Source of the DNA: Edaphochlamys debaryana
Lineage: Eukaryota; Chlorophyta; Chlorophyceae; Chlamydomonadales
Assembly: GCA_016858145.1 (NCBI GenBank)
Contig: JAEHOE010000023.1
Span: 372,001-436,000, forward strand
Direction: 5' to 3'
Length of the DNA: 64,000 nucleotides
Every line of letters begins with the position of its first letter. Within the stretch, counting starts at the first letter, position 1. Shown here piece by piece: positions 1 through 10,300 of this stretch. The notes under the pieces are model-generated. The model did no database searches. It was not told the DNA's origin and saw only the letters and a program-made list of their open reading frames with translations. Position numbers and translations under genes: made by a program.

Positions 1-104
1 GGCGGGGCCGGAGGCGCGTAAGCGTTGCGGCCAAACCGAGTGCACTTAATGTAGCAGAGGCGAAGGAAACTAGGAGCAGCCGGGCGGGGTTCGGGCGAGC
101 GCAC

Positions 105-2909
105 CTCGAAGCTGGGCCGGTAGCCCGCCACCAGGCTCTCCGGGGAGCGGAAGCCGGGCGTGCAGCTCATGGGTACGTGCGCCCCCCGCAGGCCGTCCTC
201 GCCCACCCCGTGGCCGTGCAGCACCGCCGAGCCGAAGTCCAGGATGCGCACCACACCCGTCAGTGAGTCCTGCGGCGGCGGGGGACGGCGGGGGGCAGCG
301 GGGGGGGCAGCGGGGGCGCGGCGGAGCGAGTTGGCGACCCAAGGTCGGGGGCAGGTCGGCAGGGCAGGTACCGAAGGTCAAGGGTAGGGTGTCGCAGTAG
401 GGCACGCGCCCGATGGCCGGTGACGCAGCATGCACACACCAAGGCGGTCTACGGGGCAGCAAGGAAGCGGGCGAGCTAGCCACGCGCGGCGGATGGCCGG
501 CAGGGACCCCCAGCACGCACGGACCCCCGGCCCGCGCTCGCCTGGATGAAGTTGGCTGGCTTGAGGTCGCCGTGGACGACCCCGTGGCAGTGCAGGTACT
601 CCAGGCCGCACAGCACGTCGCGCATGTGCCGCCACACCTGCTGCTCGGGCACCTGCCGCCAGCGGCCGGGCTGCACCTGCTGGGGCTGCGGGCAGCGAGG
701 GGCGCGGGCGGGAGGCGGGGGGAACACCGGGCAGAGGCAAGCCGTTCAGTCAACCTCCCTGCAACTGGCGCTGCGGTGACCGTTAGCTTCCCGTCTACAG
801 GCCAACCGCCCCACGCCGCGGGCCTCCTTCCTCCGCAACTGAAGGACCTCGCGTGCCCCCGCCCTCCCCCCTCCATGCCCCCGCCCGCGATCCCGCTCAG
901 CAACAAACCCTTCCTGCCTCCCCTCCCTGCCCCCCACCTGCAGCGTGTCTCCCTCCACGTAGCCCATGACTAGCAGCAGGCAGTCCGAGGCGGGGTCGTC
1001 AATCACCTCCACCAGCTGCACGATGTTGGGGTGGCTGGGAGGGCGGGAGGAGGAGGGGCGCGGGGGCGAGTGCACAGGCCGTTAGGGGACAGATGGGTCA
1101 CTCGGGGCCCGTGAGGGGCGGGACAGCGGCGACGCTGGTGGGGGACTGCTGCAGAGTGCCTGTGGCATGGCTGCTCGGCTGCCAGCGGGGCGGGCCAGAG
1201 TTGCGGGTTCTTCCCGGCGCCAAAGTCCGTGCGTTGCGTGCTCCGGGGGACCAGGCGGGAGGCGAGGGCGATGCACCCAAAGAGGACCCGTTGGACTCTC
1301 TCCCGCTCCCCACCTGAGGCGCTTGAGGATGGCGATCTCGCGGACAAAATCCTCCGTCTCGCACAGCCCCGGAGCAGGCGCGGCGCTGCCTGTCGCAGCG
1401 CCGGACCCGCAAACAACGCTGGGGCCGCCCGAGGTGGCGCGCACGCGCGATGGGGACGCCCCATTGCCGCGGCAGGCGCCCCCTGAAGGGAGAGGAAGGA
1501 GGCAACCCCCGTGGCGACACACGACAAGTCAGCCGGCGGGCACCTCTGAAACTGCCCAGAAACCACACAGCCTTCGCCCAGGCTTGGTCCGCCGTTCCGC
1601 TTTCCCTCCAGCAGAGTTCTCTTGACTCGATGCACACCGATACCTCTGTTGCCCCCTTCCCATGTAACCTCTCCCGAGCGCGGGCGGGCTTGCCATCCCC
1701 CCTGGCTCCCCCTCCTGCCCCGGCTCCTGCTCCTGCCCCGGCTCCCCCTCCAGCCCCGCCTCACATGAGCCGGGCCCAGAGCTGGCGCTGCGGCGCAGAA
1801 TGGACGAGGGCGTCATAGACCTCCACCCCCGGCCCACGCTCCCGCCACCGCCACCGCTGGCCGCCGCCGCCGCCGCGCCGCTGCCGCCCGCCCCGCCGCC
1901 AGACGCCTCCGCGCCCGAGCTGCCGCCGCCGCTGCCGGCCGCTACGCTGACGCAGCCGACCGACTGGCACGGGTGCAGCCCCCGAGAGAGGCCGCTGTTG
2001 CGGCTCAGCGAGCCCAGGCCCGTGCGCCCATCGTAACTGCGGGCGTCCCGGCCGCCGGAAAGGTGGCCTGGGCCGCCGCCGTTTTTGCGCACGGCTTTGA
2101 TGGCGACCAGCTTTTTGGAGCGCAGGTTGAAGGCGAGCTTCACCTGTCCGCTGGTCCCCGAGCCCAGGTGCTTAATCACGATGTAGGTGCGGTTGATGAG
2201 GAGCGTGATGCCAGCCTGGAGGGGGAAGGCGCAGGGGGAGAGGAAAAGGGGGTTCAGGCGCGGGGGCAGGCAATATGTCCTGCATCCGCACGCGGCGTGC
2301 TCCCGACGTACGCCGCATGCGGATGCAGGACATATTGGTTTAACGCAGCAGGGCTGAGCTTGGGGCACGGCCCATGGACGTACCTTGCAGACCGAAAGCC
2401 GCTCCGTGGTAGTGACATTGAAGGCTGAGCAGATATCGATGGAGGTCCTGGGAGAGCGGGCGCGGGGGCAAAGGGGGAAAACGGGGCTGACGTAGGCGAC
2501 ACAGCACGTTTCTCCGCACCAACTGCCCGAGTCCCCGCCTCGCGCGGCGCCCCAGCGGCGCGATCTGCTTAGCATTGGCCGCTGTACACGGCCACGGGCT
2601 GGGGCAGGGCGTTTCGTCCACTGCAATGGCAACATGTCCCAGGCGCGGTGCTGTTCTTTCTTTCCCGGGGTGCTGGGCCCCTGCACACCTGCTCTTGCGC
2701 GCCTCGTGCCACTGTTCGATCGATGTGCGCGACTCCTTGCGGTCATGCTGCATAGACCGCCTGGACTTATGCTTGTGAGTGCCCGCACCATCGTCCACGC
2801 CAGTCTCAGCACCGCCCTCGAGCGTGCGCTTCTTAACTTTGAGGAACTTCAGCCTGTGGGTGGCAGAGGAGCGTTCGTCATCGTTATGAAGCGTAGGTGG
2901 CTTGCCCAC
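105..2909 (-). CDS. SnRK1-activating (GRIK/SnAK) / CaMKK-like Ser/Thr protein kinase, 3' part missing
   Basis: Predicted cytosolic Ser/Thr kinase of the GRIK/SnAK-CaMKK-LKB1 type, which phosphorylates the activation loop of SnRK1/AMPK-like kinases. Coding exons on the minus strand: 2689-2909, 2384-2447, 1669-2215, 1314-1483, 938-1034, 542-685, 105-269. The last donor at 105 leads off the left edge, so the C-lobe is absent. Visible motifs in order: G-loop GSGTSG, VAIK lysine, αC glutamate in FVREIAIL, HPNIVQLVEVIDDP, catalytic loop VVHGDLKPAN, DFG in LDFGSAV, and SPESL in place of APE. HGD instead of HRD and the EVIDDP stretch are typical of plant GRIKs. About 190 Gly/Ser/Ala-rich residues separate the β3 lysine from αC; CaMKKs carry a much shorter Arg/Pro insert there. 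The 542 donor is GC (CAG|GCGAGC); a GT donor at 521 would add seven residues between KPAN and DFG. The start is unsettled: the open frame at 2909 begins with GTG, and an AG at about 2918 could join an unseen upstream exon. Confidence 0.83.
2271..2337. repeat. Near-perfect inverted repeat (28-bp arms) in a kinase intron
   Basis: Arms 2271-2298 and 2310-2337 are reverse complements over 28 bp with one mismatch and an 11-nt spacer (2299-2309). The element lies in the intron between exons 2384-2447 and 1669-2215 of the kinase gene. On the gene's own (minus) strand the mismatch is a G-U wobble, so the pre-mRNA could form an uninterrupted 28-bp stem. A miniature foldback element or a small-RNA precursor are both possible; the sequence alone does not decide. 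Confidence 0.85.
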
Positions 2910-5900
2910 GCTTACTGGAGCGTGCGTGCCCGTGCGCCACAGCCGCGCGCAAAGAGGCGCGTGTGTTCAAGGCCTGACCAGAGCAGGCCGTTGAGCAAGG
3001 AGCCCAGCCCGGGGTCAGCCCGGCCAACCGGCCCCACTTGGGCAGCGACGCGTGCAAGGGGTCGCAGCTGCTGCGGCCCGTACCCCCGGTCACACAGCAC
3101 GCGCTTACCACTTCATAGCGGCTCAAGCCAGCAGCTCAGGTCGGCCTCAGCTGCGGGCCATCGCCTTGGCCCTCTCCTCAGCTGCGCTGCGCCTGCCCAA
3201 AGGCGCCGACCGGGGCTAATGAAGCTGCTAGCATATAGCGCACGGCCGCTGTGTGGATGGGCAGCAAACGTGCGTTGTGGGCAGCCCACGCAGGTGATGG
3301 CCAAATTATCAGTCGCTCAGCCGCGGCTTGAGACGGGGACGTTGATGTGGTATAGAGGTGCCGCTGGCTCGCCTACTTCTAGGGCTCAGGACGGGGCTGG
3401 CCCGGCGATGACCGAGTAAGGTGTTCGCAGTCGGGTAACCGGGCGCTCAGGGTCCCCCTACTGTGGTTGACAGCACTTGCTGATGCAGCGTGATGTCTGG
3501 GGTGAAGTTTTGGACTTGGGCACGTCGAGCGGCAAGTCACAAAGCGCTCCCTGCAATCCCAGCGAATCGAGTTGCCGTATATCTCTGCCACTGAGGGGCC
3601 AGGCCTCCGCAGTTCGACTGAAGGAAGCACCCCCAATGCAAAAGCTGTTTTGGTCGGTGGGGCCAAGAGGTTGGTGGCACGGGAGTCCGGGGGGGGGCCC
3701 AAGCCTGCTCCCCCAGCTCCCTGCCCAAGCTGGGCCAGGATGTCCCCCGCGCACGCCACGTTGTCCTCGTCAAACCCCGGCGCACGTCCCCTGCTGGTCA
3801 CCACATTGGCTCTTCCCTAAGAAGTTGCCAAGCGCAGAGGGCAAGTAGCGGCGCCGGCTCAGCGTGACAGGGGTCCCCAAGCCCGCAGCGGGGACGCGGG
3901 CGGGAGGCAGCTGCTCCCGCGCGTGCTCCCGGCCAGTGCTGATATCTTCCGTCAGGACCTTCTGGCTGAGAGCCAGAACACCCCCCTGCGAGGCCCGAAA
4001 CCCTCTGGCCATGGGAGCCATAAACACCCCCCCTGGGAAGTCCAGATCCTTCTGGATGGGTAGGTTTGGACGTGCGGGGCCGGTCCAAAGTTCTCCTCCG
4101 GGTGCTTGGCACTCAAAAGATGGCGCCCGGCTTGCAGTCACCGTAGGACACAGTCACATAGATGTAGTAGGACTCGTTATAGTAAACGCACGACGCCGTC
4201 AGGCAGGTGCCCAGTGCGAAGGCTGGGAGGGGAGGGGGTGCGTGGGGGTGAGTCGGACCGGAAAGGGCCGTCACAGGGACCGTAGGCCGGCGGTGCGTTG
4301 GCGACCTACTAGAGTGGCAAGGAGCTCGCTTGTTGTTCGCGACGTACTCGCTCGCGCGGCTTACTGCAGGCGAACTGGAAGCTGGGGCCACGTCCCTGCT
4401 GCAGTCGGCGCCTGTCGGCTGCTGTGTGTGGCAACGGGGGGGTCAGGGCTCGGTGGGGGTCGGGGGGTAAGGGATGGTGGCAGGCGGGTGTCAGAAGGGG
4501 CTGCGCGGGGCTGCGTATATCTCCTCCCGCGTACCAAACCCACGCCCCAGGCCTCCGCACTCCGACTGAAGGGAGCACCCCATGCAAGCTGTTTTGGAAG
4601 TCCAACTGGTGGGGCCAAGAGGTTGGTGGCAGGGAAGTCGGGGGAATGAGAAACGGGGGAGGTCGGGGGGGGCTGCCTCCCATGCTCGGCCACGATGTCC
4701 CCAGCGCACGTCTCCTGCTGGCCTTCACGGCCCCAGCCCCAGCGGGTCCCTGGAAGCAACGCATCATGGGTGCTTGCGGCATGGCTTTAGTTGGCGGCAG
4801 TCCTTCGCCCTGCCAGGCTAGGTTGCCCCGGGCTCCGTTCCATGTATACGTTGTACCCGGCTTCTGAGTGCTGTGTTGAGGGCTGAGGCCTGTGTTATGT
4901 CGTCGGCGGCGATAACCCCGGCTGATGACGCTGGTCCGTGTAAGGGGCGCACGACGTGTGACATTGAGAGGGATGAGCTTGCCCGATGGTGACACAGGCA
5001 AACGTATTATGCCATGTTTACATCCGACACTCCTCGGCTTATCATACCTAGCCCACGCCGTGTGAAGCCTCCGTGACTGTCCATGCATACAAGACAACCG
5101 CTGGTGGCATGGGCCTCTCAGCTTGCGACCCGTGCTGGTCAACCAACGCTTCCGTTTGCCCCAACGGGACCATCCCCACCAAGCGGTTGCACAATGCGCC
5201 CCCCTCAAAGCCGGGATTGCACTTTGCTGGCCTTCCTTTTTGCGTAACCTCGTCCCCGTTTCCCATTCCCCCTTAAAGCCCCAATGCCCGGCATCCAATA
5301 GCGCCGCCCATCACCCCGCCAATCAGTCCACAAGACCCATGCAAACGTTGACCAGTTCCCAAGCCCCTTGCGTGCGTGCCCAATGCAAGACATTTGTGCT
5401 GCGATGCAATGAGTTCTTATGCTGCCCCAGGCCCCCCGCTCCGATGAACCAACCTCTGCCGTCTAGCCCATGCCTTTCCATGCGCCGCAATCCGCAGCCA
5501 CTTACGACGACAGCCGCGCCAGCCAAGTCCGAGAGCCACTGCAAACAGCGCCTCCAACAACACCCACCAGCCGTTATGGGGAGTCGTATCCCGCCCCTAG
5601 CCTCAATCGAACGACGCAGGCTCTCGTCATGCCTGGCCTGGAACGACACACCAAGAGTGAGTCAAAGCTGCTCAATGTCAAACGCCGCCAATCCAAGCCT
5701 GCCTTCCATCGCTCCGCGCAGTGCGGTCCACGCACCGCCGCTCACAGGTTGGCCAACTCAGCCGCACCACATCATGAATCAGCAAGCAGCGAGGACATTT
5801 GGGGGCGCTTGCGCGGAACCCCACAAAACACAGAGGGTAGAATTAGCTGGCACAATGGATGCCCACGGCAGATGGGCCCTGCCCGGTACCCGGGACCGTA

Positions 5901-7317
5901 CGGGCGGTCCATACGCTGCTCCTGGGCAGGAGTAAAGTAGGAATACTGTTGTTATGGAATTGTTGGTCTGACTTGAGGAAGCTGGTAAGCATATCTACTC
6001 CACTCCCGCCGTTCAATGGCAGAACATCAGGATCCTGGATCCTTGTAATCGCTGTATGGGCGTCAAGGCGGCCCAAGTAAAAGCGCCATAAATAGGTACA
6101 GAGCGGACGCAAGTGTTTGTCCTGGGCTTGGTACCCACGAAGGGCCCAAAGGGCTTCCACCCACAGTGGTTGCAAAGGCGTTCCACGCCCTACGACCCGT
6201 GCCGCTCAGCGGGCTCAAGGCCTCGCAAGTTTATGCTTGGAAGGGGCCAGTACGCGCCACCGACGATAACGCAGGTCTGCAATCTACCGCTCAGCCCGCG
6301 GCAAACCCAAGGCGGCGCTCACATGGGAAGTACCGTCACTGCCCTCCCCGCGGCCCTGGGGTCCGGGCCCCGGCCGCTCCCAAACCCCCCCAAAAATGTG
6401 TGGCAGTTAGCAGCAAAACGGAGGGCAGTTGACACCAGTTGCCGCCTCAGAAGGGGGACGCTTATCCTGAAACCAAATCGGCAGTTGAACGCAAGCAAGA
6501 GCAGTGCGCAACGTTTAGGGGGCCTTCAACAGCCTGTTGCTTGACCATGATCTTATTCATAACCACTGATTGCCAAACACGCTGGGCAAGTGACATCCAC
6601 AGACGACGGACTCATAACGAAAGTCCTCTCATCCCGCGCTAAGAATGGCATCCCGTACGGTACGACGCATTTCACACGTAATCATGCTACGAAGAGCCAG
6701 ATCGCCAGATCCGAGTGCAACGGTAGCCCACCCTGTGTTTGCGTGATCTGCTCCGCTACCTTTAACGACTGTATGGGACGCACGCACTGTTGAGTGCATT
6801 GCGCCCGATCGAAGGTACGGCCAGCGCAAAGGGGGCACGCACTGGCTGACAAGTGAGGCGAATCCATCTAACACAATGACCATGCACACAGTCCGAAAGC
6901 CCCAAAGCCCGCAGCCTCCACCCCCAAATGTGGCGGGATCCACCCCTTCACCTGACTCTTAGAACAGGCTTGGCGATGATTTGCATACCATTAGCACACA
7001 GGCCCAGCTGCAAATGCACCCACCCTAGAAGCCCACAGAATAAATTGCAGTTTGCCCAGCGTGTGATGCCCAGAAGACCCGCCCGGCAAACAGCACGTAT
7101 GCATGAGAGGGCATATGCCCTGAAATCCTTAACGTAGACAACAAACTCGGCCATTCTCGACGACACTTCCCCCGGGACAGCTGCATCTGAATCTTGCGTA
7201 CTGGCAGCGTCGGGGCGTCGTCAGCTCCGTTGCGTTGCTGCTGCATGCGTACTGCTAAGAGCAGCACAGGGGCATCGACAGATCCGTTACTTTGCGCAAC
7301 ACTTGCCGCTGCGTTTG
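2910..7317. other. 4.4-kb interval with no supported complete gene
   Basis: This lies between the kinase at the left edge and the stop of the TKL kinase. It should hold the kinase promoter/5' exons and the TKL 3' UTR. Composition is less GC-biased than the coding blocks, especially 4860-7300. Open frames there are short, overlap on both strands and show no recognisable motif. The only structured part is the duplicated block at 3590-4740, listed separately. I see nothing further that I can name between 4860 and 7317. Confidence 0.5.
3590..4740 (-). other. Candidate degenerate gene fragment flanked by a diverged direct duplication
   Basis: Two diverged copies lie near 3590-3830 and 4545-4735 in the same orientation. 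They share blocks such as ccaggcctccgca, aagaggttggtggca and gatgtcccc(c/a)gcgcac. On the minus strand both read through a CAGDI(L/V)A motif and a (T)NLLAPP motif. Between them, a plausible acceptor (cccag near 4226) precedes a Cys/Tyr-rich stretch containing CVYYNESYYIYV and SYGDCKPGAIF, ending in TGA at about 4114; a sister frame continues for about 120 codons. The frames are broken, so this could be a pseudogene, an unrecognised multi-exon gene or a decayed repeat. The protein family is not recognised. Confidence 0.3.
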
Positions 7318-10300
7318 CTACTCCAGCTCTGCCAGGTGCGCGTTGATCACCCCCACGAGGTCCGCTGCCTTGGGCCGCCGAGCGGGGTCGTGAGCCCAGC
7401 AGGCCTGTGGAAGCGCAATACGGGCATCAGTCATGTGTCCTTTCGCTTCCTTTCAAAAGAGGATGCGGTTGGAGACTGGCCGTACAGAGAGACTGGCTGT
7501 ATACGAAGAGAGACCGGTGGCAGGTGGGAAGTAACATCCAGAAAACCGGAGGGCGCCCGACACGAAACATGTCGGTACACGCCACCGCTGGCACACAGCG
7601 CATAGCCCACAGCGCACAGCGCAACACGACGCGAGCGCTCTGTTCGGCTTACGCTCTCACCTGTGCTAGGCCGCGGTAGCTCAGTGGGACGAGCTGGTCG
7701 TTGAAGGAGGGACGAGCGCCGCGGTAGACGTGGCGCGGGATGTGGTCGGGGTGCAGGTGCGGGAACGGCCGCCCGCCGCCAGAGACCAGCTCCCACCTGC
7801 ACCCACGGATTGGGCCGACAAACTCTCAAGAGCTCAACTTTTCCAACAGACCCCTGAACCGCCGATCCCCATCCCGCACGCTTGACAAGTGTCCCATGCA
7901 AGCAGCCCCGGCGTTGCTGCTGATACGGCCATTCCCAACGGCGTAATGTATGGTAAGATTCTCACTCACATGACGATGCCGAATGAGTAAACGTCGGCGC
8001 TTGGCTCCACGCGGGCCTTGCCGGGCAGCAGCTCGGGTGCCATGTGGGTCACACTGGATGTGGGAGGGCGGGGTGTGTTGGTGCAAGAGGGAAGCAGGAG
8101 GGGCGGGTTGGGAAGGAGGCAGGGAGAGCGAGGGCAGAGAGTGGGGGTGTGGCAGGGAGGGCTATCAGCAGCAGGAGGAGGATAGTACCAGGGGCGGGAT
8201 GGCGACTGGGGCCTTGGGGGATGCAGGAGCCCCGTGTGTGGCGCTGCCCGGTCTCCCTAGACGGCGGAGTACCGTACTCACGTTCCGCAGGCTTGGTCCA
8301 CATTGGCGAAGCGGCTGCCGTCGTCTGAGGCCTCATTCAGGTGCAGCACGAAGCCTGGGGGGCCGGGTCAGGAGGATGGATGCAGGGACGCAGAGGTCAA
8401 GCTTCATCACACCCGCCTGCAGGCGATCTCCAAGCCCGGCGCTGGGCAGCAGATGCAGCCAGGGCACTGACGCCTGCGGAACCGGAATCCGCAAGCAGGC
8501 CCCTCCCGCAACGCGCCCCTTCGTCCTTCCCCGTCCCTCGCCGCCCTTCCCCCCTCCCCCACCGAAGTCCGCCAGCTTGACCGTGAAGCCGCGGTGGTCC
8601 CGGGGGTTGGACTTGAGGAGCAGGTTGGCGGGCTTGATGTCTGGGGGGGGAGCGGGTGGTGTGGGCGTGAGCACCAAGGCCCCAGGCACCTCCCAGGAGG
8701 GCTTAGGTATACCGCCGTGGTCCCAAGCCCAGCGAGCCTGCCACTAGGCGTGGGCGGCGGCGTCACCCGGCCCCCCCTGGCTCACCCCTGTGCACCAGGT
8801 TCATGGAGTGCAGGTGCCGCAGCGCGAGCGCAACGTCCAGCAGCGTCATGTAGATGCCCTGGGAGGGGAGGGGGAGGGGGGGATGGGTTGGGCGCGCAGG
8901 CGGAGGGGTCCCACACAGTGGAAGGGGTCCCATCTGCCGTACTCCACTCCGTACACATGCCGTACCTTGAGGTCCACGTGGAACATGTGCATCTCGGCGA
9001 TGCCGCCGCCCAGGCTGCTGGACGGCAGGAAGCGCGGGAAGCGGCGCGAGGACAGCGCCGCCGCCAGGGAGCCGCCGTCCGCGAACTCAGTCACGATGGC
9101 GCAGCAGGGCGTGTGTGGGGGCAGGCCTGCAGAGAGAGGGGGCGTAGGGTGGGAAGGGGAAAATGTCAGGCGGGTCGTGCGTTAGGTCGCGGGCCGAGTT
9201 GCGGGACGTGGCAGCACAAGTGGGAGAAAGTGCAGGCCAAGCGAGGAGTCCAAGTCAGCACAATATTGTGCGTCCCCGGCGGTCGGTTCTGTGCCGAATG
9301 GCAGCCTCCTTGCAGCCGGTCCGCGCCCCCACCCCCCCGCCCCTACCCACCCGGCAGCGCGAGGGCGCTGTCGTTGGTGTGCGCCTCCGCGGGCACCAGC
9401 ACGCTGCAGTGGGTGCCGTCCGCGCGCACGCGCCGCTCCACCGCCACATTGGTGTAGGTGGAGAAGACCTGGGGGCGGCAGGGTGGGGAGCAGGAGGATG
9501 GGGGCAGGAGGATGGGTCAGGGGCCAGGGGCAGGGTGCTGATGCGGAGTGGAGGAATTAGGCGGCGAGGAGGGCAGGGCGGCAAGTGAAGGGAGCGCAAG
9601 GGGCCTGGAGGTGGGCGGCTGGCGGGGTCACGGAGCCACCATGCCCTCACCTGAATGATGTTGGGGTGCGACACGCGCCCCTGCACCGCCATCTCCAGGG
9701 CGTTACGGAGCAGCGTGCGCCTCGCGCGCAGCTGCTCCCGGGCCACGGCCGCCGCGCTGGCCGGGTCCAGCAGGCTGGGCCCGGGCCGGGCCCCGGCGGG
9801 CCCCGTCTTGGGCTCGGCCTTGTCGCCGGGCCCAGGGGCCGGCACGTGGCCGGCGGTGCCGCTGCTGCCCTCGCCGCGCAGGCCCTCGCCCGCATCCATG
9901 TCCTGGTGGCGGTTGGGAGTTGGCGGTTTGGTTTGGTTACAGGTTGCGGATGGGATGTGGCGAAGCGGGCGGGTGTAGGAGGCGTTGATGTTGAGTTAAT
10001 TGATTTCTAGCGGAAGGCCGCCCCACCAGAACGCAGCCTGTGGCAGCACCCCAAGGTCTTGGCCCCATCGAGCCCCACACCCCCGCCGGCACTCACCGGC
10101 AGCTCCATCACCTTGACGGCCACCTCCTGCGGGGCCGGGCGAGGGCAGCAGAGCGCACCGGTATTCATATCAGCGATGCAAGCGAACAACAAGGATAGCA
10201 CCACTCACAAAGCGAGGAGGGGCTCGCTTCCTTAGCGCTAGGGGCCGATCACCTCTGCCCCAAAAACGCGCGGTGTGACTCACCAGCGTGCCCATGCGCC

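Noticed and set aside
521..541. GT donor (TCC|GTGCGT at 521) for the kinase exon 542-685
   Set aside because: It also keeps frame, but adds seven residues between KPAN and DFG. The GC donor gives the family spacing and matches other GC donors here. It remains an alternative.
4309..5298. Minus-strand open frame of 329 codons
   Set aside because: Composition is uniform, there are no motifs or splice support, and codon use is unlike the genes around it. It only overlaps one duplicated segment.
4860..7300. Possible transposon in the less GC-rich left spacer
   Set aside because: No terminal repeats, reverse transcriptase, integrase or transposase motifs were found on either strand.
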